64,000 nucleotides of DNA from Coptis chinensis (GCA_015680905.1 CM027381.1:19259501-19323500), one strand, 5' to 3'; counted from the first letter of the stretch, positions 22,208 to 34,223 are shown. The notes: a model not told the origin generated them from the letters alone. Numbers and translations: made by a program.

Positions 22208-22305
22208 GGGAAAATAGACTTTCGCGTCTGGAACGCAAGGATCATGCATCTAGACGCAATGCTCGTGTCTGAGACGCAAGGATCGTGCGTCCAGACGCAT
22301 GAAAC
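22208..22305 (+). promoter_or_regulatory. GACGC-rich dyad repeats upstream of the TATA box in LTR G
   Basis: CGCGTCTGGAACGCAAGGAT, TCTAGACGCAATG, GAGACGCAAGGATCGTGCG and TCCAGACGCATG form two repeats of about 40 bp, each with GCGTC/GACGC arms. They lie about 115-215 bp upstream of TATAAATAG. Counterparts occur in S3 at about 37520-37600 (minus strand). Likely promoter elements. Confidence 0.5.
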
Positions 22306-22421
22306 GACATTGTAACCACTTCCTTCTCAATTTTGGAGACGAAGTTGGACTCTGAAAAAAGTTGATTTGTATTAGAAAACAAATGGCAATTTGGAATGCT
22401 TCTAGAACTCATTGTAACCCA

Positions 22422-22430
22422 TATAAATAG
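22422..22430 (+). promoter_or_regulatory. TATA box in LTR of element G
   Basis: CCCATATAAATAGAGG. It is conserved in S3 as TATAAATA on the minus strand at 37398-37391. Confidence 0.65.
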
Positions 22431-23351
22431 AGGATCTAAGTGCCTTATTTAAATTGCCAATTGACTTATACTGTTGTCTCCAGAACTTGAGGCAGAGAGA
22501 GATTAATAATAAAATATTTGGTTTTAACTAGTCGAGTCTTAATAAATTAGTCTTTCTAGTCTTATGTTCTTCGACTCTTCTTCTTCTCGTTCTTCGTGTT
22601 CTTCCTTCTTTATGGAAGGCTAATCTTCTCCTTCAAGGGAGGAGATGAAGCCGGTGCTTAGGGTTTGATGATTCTTCTGGTTCATGGTGTTTTCCTATCA
22701 GGTTAGTTCTTTATGTTTTTAGTTATTAGTTCCATTGCCCAGACCAGGGGATATAAGTATAGATTAAGGTTTTTATTTATTGCAATCAAATGTCATGCTA
22801 GTTTAGGGTTTTATTTATTGCAATTGAATATTTGCTAGTGACACGCTTTGATTTATTGTAATTGAATATAATGCTAGAATAGGGTTTTATTTATTGTAAT
22901 TGAATATTATACTATTATTCTCTACTTTTCTTCTAGTTGTGTAGTATTTTAGAGTAAGGAAAGTATTCATTGTGTTTGCCTTAGATGGTGATTCATTGAA
23001 TAGCTGCCCAAGCTCACATAAAAGGAAAGAAGATATTAATAACATAAACATAGGAACAGCCTTAAGTAGAGTTATTTGTTAACGATGTTTCATCCAAGAG
23101 GGCACTGACACTTGCTCGATTGCCTAATTGTAGTTTATTTGTGAGAACAACCATAAAGCAAAAAGTCATTGAATCAAAAGTTTTGGTGGATTCTAATCTC
23201 TTGAATTCCACTTAAAAGTGGAACAATATCCTACTCATCATTTATTTATTGAGGGATAATTAGGTTTTGATACGCTTCTATTTTGTTAAACGACCACCAT
23301 CTATCTACATCATCCATATACCATCTCATATACACAGAAAGAAGCTTGTCA

Positions 23352-23788
23352 GTGGTATACCTCCTCACAAATTGAAACTAAAGTTGGGAGCTCCCGTTAC
23401 ACTAACGAGAAATTTAAATCCTATAAATGTCCTATGTAATGGAACAAGACTAATATGTAGAGGATTTAACATGCATGTAATTGATGTAGAAATTGTAACT
23501 GGAAATTCCTTTGGTGATCGAGTTTTCCATCCACGCATTCAATTATGTCCTTCTCAGGATGCAAGGTTGCCATTCAAAATGACTAGGAAATTTTTTCTTG
23601 TCAAGCTAAGTTTTGCTCTTATGATAAACAAATCACAGGGTCAAACCATTCCAAATGTTGGGGTATATTTGTCCGATCATGTTTTCTCCCACAACCAACT
23701 CTAAGTTGCTTTATCAAGAGGAGTCTCACAATCTAGAACTAAAGTTTTAGTGAAAAAGGGAACAATAAAGAGTCTCTCTGGTACTTAC
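23352..23788 (+). pseudogene. Helitron-type helicase, C-terminal fragment
   Basis: The frame reads GIPPHKLKLKLGAPVTLTRN, LNPINVLCNGTRLI, GDRVFHPRIQL, then MINKSQGQT, a core motif of the Pif1-like superfamily 1 helicase in plant Helitron Rep/helicase proteins. VALSRGVSQ follows and corresponds to motif VI. A TAA replaces the Tyr codon in LYVALSR (23702-23704). The piece is about 145 residues from the C-terminal third of the helicase. Its left side is cut by the LTR of G and its right side by element D. It is the oldest visible layer of the locus. The Rep nuclease domain and Helitron ends are not in the window. A Pif1 gene relict is less likely given the Helitron-like wording of the motifs. Confidence 0.82.
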
Positions 23789-24405
23789 TAATAAGAGCCC
23801 AAAACTGTAGTTTTAACCCCTTAATAATATTACATTTAGACTAATTATGTGTATAATAAATAAGAGTTAGTACTGTTTACGTGTTTTTGTGTATTTCAGG
23901 TATTGGAGTCAAATATGTGAAGAAATATTTCACTTTTGCAAGAGAAAGGAGCAAATGTTGGTTACTAAGAAGTTCTATGGTTAAAGCCCAAGTTTCAAGG
24001 AGAAAAAGCCCTTTTAAATCTCAGTCAAAGTTGAAAAGTCAAAGTCAACGCGTGCAGAAATAGAGCAGAAAAGTCAACAGAACTTCCGCAAATCGTATCT
24101 TTGGACTCAGACCTCGGAATTAGACCTACTATATGTCAAAACGACCGGCACGGAAAGAGCTTTCTAATGGTCTAATCCCTGAGCCAATCAGAGGAGTAAA
24201 AGTAGACGAAAAGGCTATTGCAGTTATTTTCAGCAGAGAAACCCTTTTTGGACTTAAGTAATTAGGTTTTAGGCTTGATTTAATAGCCCAAAACATAGCT
24301 CCAAAGCCCATGCATGAAATTGTAAACCTAGCCATCTCCTATATAAAAAGGACTAAGGCATAACTCTATATACTTATTTTTTATTTCTTAGATTCTTTCC
24401 CATTA
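23789..24405 (+). repeat. 5' LTR of element D, left part
   Basis: Starts TAATAAGAGCCCAAAACTG, the usual TGATAAG with one G-to-A change. It follows the A/C-type LTR through GGACTCAGACCTCGGAAT to a TATATAAAAAGG box at 24341-24350. It stops at the poly-T where the LINE is inserted. The LTR resumes near 50000 and ends TTATCA at 50750. Confidence 0.85.
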
Positions 24406-24454
24406 TTTTTTTTTTTTTTGAAGTAACTAGGGGTTAAGGATACCCCAACCTTTA

Positions 24455-25105
24455 TTAAGCCAAAAGACGCAAGTACATTTTTCCATCCTTATCCCCTTTA
24501 ATCAACTTATCAAGTTTTTGATCCATAGGGGGGATATAGAACATAGACTCATTACATAAGGAGCTATTGACTTTAGAAAGGTAATCTGCCACTTGGTTAC
24601 CTTCTCGATACACATGCTTAAACTCGATATCTTCAAACTGTGTAGCCAAACTTTTAATCTGGGAGACTAAGTTTCGGCAGTGCCACGGTAGATCTTCATT
24701 GTTATTCATAATCCGGACCAGTCTCATAGAATCTGATTGAACTTGTAGTTTCCGTATGCACACTGCTATGCCACCTTCCAACCCTTTTTTTACCCCTAGC
24801 AGCTCCTGGTGCAGTACAGATCGTCTAGGAGAAGATCCACTATACACGAGAATAACCTCACTGTTACTATCTCTTAAAACGCCACCGAAACCAGTGCTCT
24901 CATCTTTCATTGACCCATCCACATTTAGAGTAAAGGTGTTAGGTGGTGCTGCCTGCCACCGAACCCATTGTTCCACCCTTTGCTTGAACCTTGCTCTTAT
25001 TCCAAACTTTTCCAGAAGCAGACGCAACCCCACATCCTCGTGTACTGTTTCCAGCATCTTACCTAGATAGAGTTTCATTCTATTGAGGGCTTGGGGGCTT
25101 ACCAC
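24455..25105 (-). pseudogene. LINE ORF2, C-terminal RNase H domain
   Basis: The frame contains FTLNVDGSMKDESTGFGG, the HQELLGV segment, LQVQSDSMRLV and NQVADYLSK. These supply the four acidic residues (D, E, D, D) of an RNase H1-like domain as found at the ORF2 end of a plant L1 subgroup. This module would remove RNA from the RNA-DNA hybrid. This part is open for over 200 codons, but it is linked to the rest of ORF2 only through broken frames near 25110-25310. It ends about 35 bp before the A tail. Confidence 0.8.
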
Positions 25106-25306
25106 TTCAGCAAGTGTGAATCGTTTGTTTTTAATCCTCTAGTTTTGTTCATTCCAGATGGCTTGAACATCCACACATATAAGAGCCCTCATTACTTCAG
25201 ACGCCATAAAATTTGGTTTGCACATGCGCATAAGCCTATACCATTCATCATGGGATGCACGAACCTGTTCTGATAGTCCGATAGCTTTTTTTTACACCTT
25301 GCCACA

Positions 25307-25702
25307 CTATCTTCGAATAGGAGCAGTAAAAAAAAGATGTGCCGAACTTTCCTCAAAGGAATCACAGAGACAACAGTGAGATTGGCTGATCGCCTTTTTT
25401 GCCATTAACCGATTTTGTGTAGGCAGAGCTCTAGAGAATAATTGCCACATTATGAAGGAGTGCTTGGGAACATAGAGCTTTCCCCAAACAAGTTTGAACC
25501 ACTTTACCTTACTTCGCACATTTCTAATAGCAGCATAGGCCGATGAAATAGTGAATTCTCCTAAACTCGTCGGAGTCCAAATAACTCTATCTTCAGCAAG
25601 ATAAGAATTTATCTTAGTATCCAAGATCCACTTCTTCACTTCAGACTCTGGTAAGTCAAAAATGGTTCGCGACCAACACCCATTCGTTATCACTTCGGCC
25701 AC
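25307..25702 (-). pseudogene. LINE ORF2, cysteine-rich region after the RT
   Basis: Contains WTPTSLGEFTISSAYAAIR, VPKHSFIMWQLFSRALPTQ and SQSHCCLCDSFEESSAHLFF. The W-x2-L-PTQ-RL and CxxC-x7-HLFF pattern is the zinc-binding reverse-transcriptase-associated region (zf-RVT type) of plant L1 ORF2. It is open for 131 codons. The frame is shifted relative to the RT upstream, with stops near 25745-25775. Confidence 0.8.
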
Positions 25703-25774
25703 TTTTGCTTCTTGAGGTACAGATTGGGCTAGCAGACTTCTGGCTTGAGAATTTAAAAAGAGAGGTCCTGAGCA

Positions 25775-27659
25775 CTAGGGATCATGCCAAAAGCTCGTTT
25801 CGTTTCCAGTTGCAATGCTATACCTCACAAACGTCCATGAGAGTTCCCACTGTTTCAATATCCCTCGCCAAACCCAGGAGCAGTCCTTAGGTATTTTCAT
25901 AGTCCAGAACTGGTTGTGCTTAATATTTTGTTCCCAAGACCACTTTACCCATAGGCTCTCTGTTCTCTGTGCCAGTTTGAACACTAAACCACAATATGCT
26001 GCTTTGTTCCAAAACTTTGGATCAATCAGCCCAAGTCCGCTTTGCTCTTTCGTCATCCTGAGGGTTGCATGACTCGAGTGGTGCATCTTCCTTTCCATCT
26101 TTGGTCTTGACCAGATAAATCTGTTACAAATCTTGCCCACCTTATCCAGTACTGCTTTTGGCAACACAAAAGTCTTGGCCCAATACGTTTGAAATGAGGA
26201 CAAGATAGATTGGACTAATTGGACTCTTCCCGCTCTATCCAAATCTTTATTTTTTTAGTTGGAAATGCGACTAGTGATCTTCTCTATAAGAGGTAGACAA
26301 TCTCTTATTCCTAGTCTTGATGCAGTCAAAGGAAGCCCAAGGTAGGCTACTGGTGGAGAGACAATCAAGATGTTCATGACTGCTGCTAGTTCTCGACCTT
26401 CCTCTTCTGACATACTTCCTGTAAGGAGAGTGGTTTTTTCATTACTCAAGCTCAGCCCTGTAGCTGTAGAGAAGGATGTTAAGATATCCTTGATAGTTTG
26501 GATAGATTCCATGTTTCCTTTACAAAAAAGAATGACATTGTCTGCAAAGCAGAGGTGGGAGATTTCCAGCTTTTTGCACTTTGAGTGGGCTTTTATCAAC
26601 TTCATCTGGAGCCCTTGATGGAGAAGAGCACTCAACACTTCCATTATAAGAACAAATAAATAAGGTGAAACTGGGTCTCCTTGTCGCAGCCTTCATGGTC
26701 CTCCCTTCCGGCATTCCATTTACCATCACAGAATACGAAGGAGAGGCATAACACATGTAGAGCCAATCTATGAAAAGAGGGGGAAACTTGAACTTCTGGA
26801 GAATGACTCTCAGCGCTGACCAAAAGACTGAATCATAAGCCTTCTTTATGTCAAACTTTATAGCGCATCTTTTTTGCCCTGTTTTCCTTGAATATCCTCT
26901 AAGTAATTCATGAGCAAGGAGAAGGTTATCCTGGATAGACCTCCCAGGTACAAACGCAGATTGGGAATCAGAAATCAATGACGCTATACAAGTTTGCATC
27001 CTGTTAGTTAGAACTTTTGAAACACATTTATAAACAATGTTACAGCAGGCAATGGGCCTGGAGGAGCTAACATTTGAAGCATTCTTCATTTTCGGGATAA
27101 GACATAGCAACGTTGCATTTATCCCTCCTGGCATCTGCTTTTGAGTAAATATATACTTGATAGCTCGTATGAAATCATAGCCAATAGTTGGCCAACTTTT
27201 TTTGAAAAAACAAGCATTAAACCCATCGGGACCCAACACCCTGTTATCCTCCATTCCGAACAGAGCTTCTTTTATTTCAGTCTCAGATATTTGAGATTCT
27301 AAAAACAGACTCGTAGCAGTGTTCACTTCCTCCACCCTGAGATTATTAAGGAACTCAGAGTCGCAAGATGCATTTGACGACTCCCCAAGCAATTCCATGT
27401 AGTATTTCAAGAATGCTTCAGCTACTGGTTCCTTTCCTTCCCTAGAGTTTCCTCTATCATCAATCACACTCCATACATAATTTCGCCTCTTTTTTTCCTT
27501 CAAAGAATTGAAGAAAAACTTGCTGCATTTATCCCCAAATACCATCCAATCTATATCTGCTTTTTGGTATATATCCGCTTCCTCCAGTTTGAGCAGCTCA
27601 CACAGTTTTCCTCGAACGAGGAACTCTTGGGTATTGAGAGAACAGTCTAAAGGGTTCAA
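25775..27659 (-). pseudogene. LINE ORF2, reverse transcriptase domain
   Basis: Domain order on the minus strand: LGPDGFNACFFKKSW, IPKMKNASNVSSSRPI, SAFVPGRSIQDNLLLAHELL, CAIKFDIKKAYDSVFW, then a frameshift near 26690 (GDPVSPYLFVLIMEV lies in the next frame). SHLCFADNVILFCKG, GLSLSNEKT, YLGLPLTASRLG and GRVQLVQSIL follow. These are the canonical non-LTR RT blocks. The catalytic FADD box reads FADN, so the second active-site aspartate is lost. A further stop lies at about 26253. The RT cannot be active. Confidence 0.9.
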
Positions 27660-27893
27660 CTGGAGTCTCTCTTGAATGACCTCTAGCTCCTCTCTTGTAT
27701 CTTGGACTATCCTATGATTATTACTTTAGACAGACCGTGACCACCCTTTCAGAACACCTTTCAGGCTCTTCAGTTTTTTTGTTAGCATAAACATTGGGCT
27801 ACCATGATCTGCTACTGTCCAACACTCTTTCACCAAATCAGCAAAATCCTGATGGAGCAACCAAAAATTACAAAACCTAAAAGGGGGGTGACT

Positions 27894-28469
27894 TCAAAAG
27901 GTAGAAAGAAAAGTCAACACCAAAGGGCAATGATCCGATAGTCCTTGTTTGAGGAACTCCACCTTTGTAGCTAGCTGTAAAGAAAACCAATCAGAGTTGA
28001 CTAGGCATCTATCTATTTTAGACCATTTTCTAACACTGTCCCCTCCACTATTCCATGTAAAGAAACAACCTGATGTCGTGTGGTCAACTAACCCAACTAC
28101 ATTCAGACTATTTGCAAAAGGGAGGGTTTCCCTCGGGTGCACAACTCTATCACCTATTCTTTCATGGGAGAATAGCACATTATTAAAGTCCCCCATTACA
28201 CACCAAGGTCCTTGCACACTAGTAGCGATAGTCTTCAGCTCCTCCCACAAAATCAAATTTTATGTCTTTTATTGCTCGCATATATAATAATAACAAAACA
28301 AGAGAAACCGTATTGCAGGAGGGTAACCCTACAATGGATAAACTGACTGCCCTCCACCTCCTTGTGTACATCCAAAAAATTACGATCCCACACAAGCCAT
28401 ATCCTACCATACTCATGACTCGAGTAATTATGTTCCATTTCCCACGTTGGGCACACCACAGCTATTATA
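27894..28469 (-). pseudogene. LINE ORF2, endonuclease domain (C-terminal part)
   Basis: Reads VVCPTWEMEHNY, GRIWLVWDRNFLDV, then after a frameshift near 28257 CVMGDFNNVLFSHERIG, DHTTSGCFFTWNSGG, WSKIDRCLVNSDW and GLSDHCPLVLT. GDFN, IDR and SDH are the conserved apurinic-endonuclease-like motifs that nick target DNA in L1 elements. The N-terminal part lies at 29945-30089 on the other side of solo LTR S1; removing S1 and one TTATA copy rejoins the frame. Confidence 0.85.
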
Positions 28470-29944
28470 TGATAAGAGCCCAAAATTGTAGTTTTAACTC
28501 CTTTAACAATATCGCTTTTGGCCAATTATGTGATTAAAAGAGTTAGTACTGTTATCGTGTTCTTGTGTATTTCAGGCATTGGAGTCGAATATGTGCAGAA
28601 ATGCGTCCCTTTTGCGAGATAAAAAAGCAAAGGTTGGTTGTTAAAAAGTTCTATGATTAAAGGCCAAGATTCAAGGAGAAAAAGTTTTTTTAAAGCCCGG
28701 TCAAAGCTGAAAAGTCAAAGTCAATGTGGGCAGAAATAACACACAAAAGTCCGTAGAACTTCCAGAAGCTATATTATTAGACTCAGACCTTGGAATTGGG
28801 CCTACCTTATGTCAAAACGACCGGCTCAGAACGAACTTTCCAATGGTCCAAGGGTTGACCCAATCAGAAGAGTAAAAGTGGACGAAAAGGCTATTGAAGT
28901 CAAATCCAGCTGAAAAGGCCTCTGTGGATTGAAGAAATTGGGTTTTGGGCTTGATTTTTGGCCCAAAATATAGCTCCTCAGCCCATGTACGAAAAAGTGG
29001 ATCTTGTCTCCTCCATTTGAAGACACAAGACTTAGCTCTTAAGCATCTAGTTTTTTTTTTAGTTAGCAATGATCCAAGAGCTTAGTTTAGATCTACTTTT
29101 TACATTTAATTAATTAGTTTTAGAACAAAGTAGATTATTATTTAGAATCAGATTTAGTTTTATAATAAAATATTTGTTTTTCATTTCAATTTAGTTCATA
29201 ATTAGTTTGTTTTAATTTGATAATTAGTATTCATAATCTTAGTTCTAAATTAGTTTTAAATTCGGTTTAATCCATTTTGAATCATTATTATTATTGTTCA
29301 ATTAGATTTATAAGTTTAATCATTTATTCAATAATGGGTTGTTCTATGTGTTCTTGTTTTAGAAATGATAGTATAATGATTCAAGGCTAAAACCACCATT
29401 AGAGGGGTTTAAGGAAACCTTGATGAAACTTGATTTCGATTAGCGTAGAATAGATCGTAATATTCTATTCCATTCTAGAAAGTAATTAGTTCACCATGAG
29501 AATGGGTTTGATTGCTTCACATGCTAGTTGTTAGTTGGTAGAGATTATCATGAACAATTAGGGATTAGAAATACCCAATTGTTATGTAGAAGCATTACAA
29601 TTCGGATTACGATAATTCTTCATTAGTAAATTAAGTCGAGTTAAGGTGGAATCAAATCCCCCTAATTCATTATCATATAGTCAATTTAGTATTTCCGTAT
29701 TTTGAATTATCGCATCTTGATTAGTATAATTTCCATCATTACTCTCATTGACTTTGATAGAAATGATAATCTTAATTAACGTGAATTCTAAAGAACTAGG
29801 AGTGGAACGAATTCTCTACTCTAACTTATTGCAATAGCATCGAGAGTAGAAAACTTTGATAATTAGCAGAAATCAGTTTTAGTTTTACTTGCGTTTGAGT
29901 TTCGTAGCTTATTCGTAGGTAAAACTATCGTTTTACCATTATCA
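28470..29944 (+). repeat. Solo LTR S1 in the LINE endonuclease
   Basis: TGATAAGAGCCC to CCATTATCA, 1475 bp. Flanked by TTATA at 28465-28469 and 29945-29949, a perfect TSD. It is closely similar to LTRs of element C and lacks any internal region, so it arose by recombination between two LTRs. Confidence 0.92.
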
Positions 29945-30089
29945 TTATACTTCTAAATCTCTCCATTCTAACCTTCATTTCCAGGAACCCCATACATGTT
30001 ATCTTATGTTCCATAATAAAATTATTCATCTGTTTTGCTTTCACAACCTCATTCAGTCCCCTAACATTCCAACTGCATAACTTAATCAT
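29945..30089 (-). pseudogene. LINE ORF2, start and first endonuclease motif
   Basis: An ATG at 30089 (minus) begins MIKLCSWNVRGLNEVVKA. CSWNVRGLN is the first motif of the L1 endonuclease, containing the catalytic Asn. FLEMKVRMERF follows; the usual catalytic Glu in ET/E-K is probably the E of FLEMKV. The ORF starts 9 bp after the ORF1 stop. The frame then enters S1. Confidence 0.85.
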
Positions 30090-30098
30090 TTGGTTGAG

Positions 30099-30380
30099 TT
30101 AATGGTTCCTCCTCTTCCCACTTCCTTTTGGTCTGCCCCTACTTTTTTTCCCCGTAGTATTTGATTGTTTTTCACTTTCCTTCCTTTGGGCCCTAGTTTG
30201 TACAGAGGTACTCACTGGGGCAGCCCTCACAAGACCAGGAATGATATTGTTATCTCCAAATAACTCATGTTCAGCGTCAGATGGATCATCCTCCATGTCA
30301 GCTAATGCCACAAATAAGTTTCTCTCTACTTGAAACAATTCTACATTTGGATGGTTCGGCATTATACGTTGGAGAGGAGT
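30099..30380 (-). pseudogene. LINE ORF1, C-terminal end
   Basis: VELFQVERNLFVALADMEDD is followed by a basic tail, SRGRPKGSGKRRNH, ending in TAA at 30101-30099. The basic end fits nucleic-acid binding. It joins in frame to the piece at 31947-32733 after removal of S2 and one GGAGT. The ORF2 ATG lies just downstream. Confidence 0.75.
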
Positions 30381-31941
30381 TGATAAGAGCCCAAAACTGT
30401 AGTTTTAACCCCCTAACAATAATACTTTTAGACTAATTATGCGAGTAATAAATAAGAGTTAATGCTGATTACGTGCTTTTATGTATTTCAGGCATTATAG
30501 TCAATTATGTGCAGAAATGTATCACTTTTGTAAGATAAAGGAGCAAGGGTTGGTTGCTAAGAAGTTATGTGATTAAAGGCCAAGATTCAAGGAGAAAAAG
30601 CCCGGTAAGCTGAAAAGTCAAAGTCAACGTGGGCAAAAACATCGCACAAAAGTCAGTAGAACTTTCAAAGGCCGTATCTTTGGACTCAGATCTCAGCATT
30701 GGGCCTACCTTATGTCAAAACGACCGACTCGGAAAGAGCTTTCCAATGGTCCAAGCCTTAACCAAATCAAAGGAGCAGAAGTAGATGAAAAGTCTATTGA
30801 AGAGAAATCTAGTTGAAAAGGGCTCTGTGGATTGAAGAAATTTGGTTTTGGGCTCGATTTTCCGGCCCAAAACATGGCTCCTCAGCCCATGCACGAAAAT
30901 GTGGATCTTGTCTCCTCCATTTCAACACACAAGACTTAACTCTTAAGCAAGTAGAAAATTAGGTAGCTATTAGAGAATAATTCTAGATCTAGTTTTCTCT
31001 CCATTAATTAGTTTTGATATCTTGTTTTAGATCTAGTTTTACCTTTCAATTAATTAGTATTAGAACAAGTAGATTATTATTTTAGAATCAAATATTAGTT
31101 TCATAATAAAGTATTCATTTTCATTCCAATTTAGTTTATTGATTAAATTACTGTTTAAGTTTTAGTTGTTTCAAATTCATAAATTAGGTTGTCTTCAATT
31201 GATAATTAGTTAAATCATAATTATAGTTCCAATTAGTTTTCAATTTTGTTTTAGTTCATTTGGAATCATTAGATTATTATTGTTTAGATCAAATTAGTAA
31301 ATTTACAATCTTTATATGATGTCTTGTTTGAATTCCATGAGAAATGATAGTTTAATGACTCTAGGCTAAACCTCCATTAGAGGGGTTTGAGGAAGCCTTG
31401 ACGAAAACTTGATTTGTTAGCTTAGAAATCGTCGTGATAATCTATTCAATTCTAAAAAGTAATTAGTTCACCATGAGAACGGGTTTGATTGCTTCACATG
31501 CTAGTTATTATTTGGTAGAGATTGCCATGAATAATTAGGGATTAGAAATGTCATTTTGTTATGCGAAAGCATTGAAATTTGGATCACGACGAATCTTTGT
31601 TAGTTAATTAAGTCGAGTTAAGGTGGAATCAATCCCCCCTAATTCTTTATCTAGATTTAAACTTTAGCATTTCGTAGTTGAATTATCATATTTTGTTAGT
31701 ATCAATTAGCATTTCGTAGTATAAATTCCATCGTACTCTCATTAACTTTGGTAAGACCGATAGTCTTAGAAAAGGCTAATACTAAAGAACTAGGAGTGGA
31801 ACAAATCTTTTACTCCAACTCTATTGCGATAGCATTGAGAGTAGAGAAACTTTGATAAAGTAGAATTGAAAATAGTTTAGTTTTACTTGCATTGAGTTTA
31901 ATCGCTTATTCGTAGGTAAAACTATCGTTTTACGTTTATTA
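30381..31941 (+). repeat. Solo LTR S2 in LINE ORF1
   Basis: TGATAAGAGCCC to GTTTATTA, 1561 bp, with a perfect GGAGT duplication at 30376-30380 and 31942-31946. The end should read TTATCA and has a C-to-T change. Same family as S1 and element C. Confidence 0.9.
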
Positions 31942-31946
31942 GGAGT

Positions 31947-32733
31947 CACTAAGGGATTCTCCACCGAAGTTTCAGCAGTTCCTTGGCCATCTACTCCATA
32001 GATACATTCAACTATCCCAGGTGAAACCATGTTTACTTGCCTGTTCTCAGGTTCCTCCACTCTCATCCATTTGTTGCCCTAACCCCTACTGGATCGTACT
32101 CACCCATGTAGTAACTATCGAAAAAATTTCTTGGCTCTCCTCCGGCCTCCTGACTACCTCTTGGTTATTGTTTAAGGCTACCACTACTGCTAGGGACTCT
32201 AAATTTTCCCTGTCTTCGTGTTCTATCGAGCTGCTTTCTTCCTGTTGGTTTTCTGTATTCCCCTCAGTTGGATTTGGATTAGCCTGCTGCCCCTCAGTTT
32301 GTTGTGTTGCTCTTGTTACCTACACCCGAGTAGTCCTTCATATGCATTTTTCATCAGTATGCCCAAATCGGTTACATTTACTACAGGACACCGGCTTCCA
32401 TGGATATTCAAGTGGTATTACCACCTCTCGATTTCCAGCTTTCACTTTGATGGATTCCTTATACACATGATTCACCGGGAATTCAATACAAAATCTCGCA
32501 AACGATAGTCTTCTCCGCTTTGCACTCGCATTGTCCATAAACATCGGTGTTCCTCCAACCAAACTTGCAAGGTAAGATAAGCCATCAAAGGTCCACATCT
32601 CCTTAGGTACATCCATCAACTTTACCTAGACCGGAGCTGAAGCCACCTTATTTCTATAATTATCAACCTCAACAGTCCATGGTTTCACAACAAACACTCT
32701 ACCCGCAATAAAAATTGGCCCCTCTTCGAGCAC
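31947..32733 (-). pseudogene. LINE ORF1, middle: RNP-like domain end and CCHC knuckle
   Basis: The frame reads VVKPWTVEVDNY, PVWVKLMDVPKEMWTFDGL, LSFARFCIEF, VVIPLEYPWKPVSC and CSKCNRFGHTDEKC. This is the C-terminal part of the DUF4283-type ORF1 domain followed by a CX2CX4HX4C zinc knuckle, as in plant L1 ORF1 proteins that coat the LINE RNA. A TGA follows the knuckle at 32340-32338. Beyond it runs a Gln/Glu/Asn-rich linker (QQTEGQQANPNPTEG) with more stops before S2. Confidence 0.8.
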
Positions 32734-34221
32734 TGATAAGAACCCAAAACTGTAGTTTTAACCCTCTAATAATAATACTTTTAGACCAATTATGCGAGTA
32801 ATAAATAAGAGTTAATGCTGATTACGTGCTTTTATGTATTTCAGGCATTGGGGTCGATTATGTGCAAAAATGTGTCACTTTTGCGAGATAAAGGAGAAAG
32901 GGTTGGTTGCTAAGAAGTTCTGTGATTAAAGGCCAAGATTCAAGGAGAAAAAGCCTTTTTAAATCCCGGTCAAAGCTGAAAAGTCAAAGTCAACGCGGGC
33001 ATAAATAGCACACAAAAGTCAGTAGAACTTCCGAAGACCGTATCTTTTGACTCAGACCTCGGAATTGGGCCTACCTTATGTCAAAACGACCATCTTGGAA
33101 AGAGCTTTCCAATGGTTCAAGACTTGACCCAATCAGAGGAGTAAAAGTGGAGGAAAAGTCCACTGAAGTCAAATCCAGCTGAAAAGGGCTTTGTGGATTA
33201 AAGAGATTGGGTTTTGGGCTCGATTTTCCGGCCCAAAACATGGCTCCTCAGCCCATGCATGAAAATGTGGATCTGGTCTCCTCCATTTCAAGACAGAAGA
33301 CTTAACTCTTAAGCATTCTAGTTTGGAAGTAGCCATTAGCCAATAGTTTTAGATCTAGTTTTTAGACTCCATTAATTAGTTTTTATTATCTTGTTTTAAA
33401 TTCAGTAGTTGAATCAGTATTGTTATTTTATTTATTAGATCAATAAAGTTAGTTAGTTATTTATAATCTAGATTCATTTCCATTAAATCATTTTAGTTTC
33501 AATTCATAGATTTAATCATTAATCATTACTAGTTCAAGTAAATCTTGCATGATTAGATTTCGATTTGAATTCAAATAAGCAAATTTAGAATCTTTATATC
33601 ATGTCTTGCTTAAATTCATATAGAAATGATAGTTTTATGAATCAAGACTAAACCTCCATTAGAGGGGTTTGAGGAAGCCTTGATGAAAACTTGATTGTGT
33701 AGTGTAGAAATAGTTGTAAGGTTCTATTCCACTCTAGAAGGTAGTTGATTCGCCATGAGAATGGGTAGAACTTCCTCACATGCTAGTCATTAGTTGGTAG
33801 AGATTGCCATGAATGATTAGGGATTATAACGACCAATTCTTATCGTAAGAACGTAAAAATTTGATTACAACAATCTATGCTAGTTTATTAAGTTGGATTT
33901 AAGGTGGAATCAATCCCCCCTAATTCCTTATCATAGTATCTATTTAGCATTTCGTAATTGAATTATCGTATCTCGTTAGCATAATTTGCATCGTAGTATA
34001 ATTCCATTGTTACTCTCATTAACTTTGGTAGGACCGATAATCTTAGAAAACGCTAATTCTAAAGAACTAGGAGTGGAACGAATTCTCTACTCCAACTCTA
34101 TTGCGATAGCATCGAAAGTAGAAAACTTTGATAATCAACTTAGTAGAAAATAGCTTTAGTTTTACTTGTGTTTGAGCCTCATTACTTATTCGTAGGTAAA
34201 ACTATTGTTTTCCAGATATCA
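32734..34221 (+). repeat. 5' LTR of element C
   Basis: TGATAAGAACCC to CCAGATATCA. It differs from the 3' LTR mainly by scattered substitutions. It contains CCTCCATTAGAGGGG near 33653 and GGAGTGGAACG...CTACTCC near 34071, both able to form hairpins. Confidence 0.92.
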
Positions 34222-34223
34222 AA

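Larger units (their letters stand above)
21874..23351 (+). repeat. 3' LTR of element G
   Basis: It starts TGATAAGTGCTCAAAAAGTG and ends AGCTTGTCA. An inverted relative, S3, lies at 36326-37946 with a clean TSD; this confirms both ends. Helitron-helicase coding sequence starts directly after it. The LTR differs strongly from the A/C/D/E type. It contains a TATA box at 22422-22430 and GACGC-rich dyads upstream. Confidence 0.8.

Noticed and set aside
24398..24404. TCCCATT as a definite LINE target duplication with 49976-49982
   Set aside because: Seven bases only, and the border with the LTR of D on the right cannot be fixed; kept as a candidate.
27949..28537. Plus-strand ORFs of 91-112 codons
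   Set aside because: Antisense of the LINE endonuclease domain.
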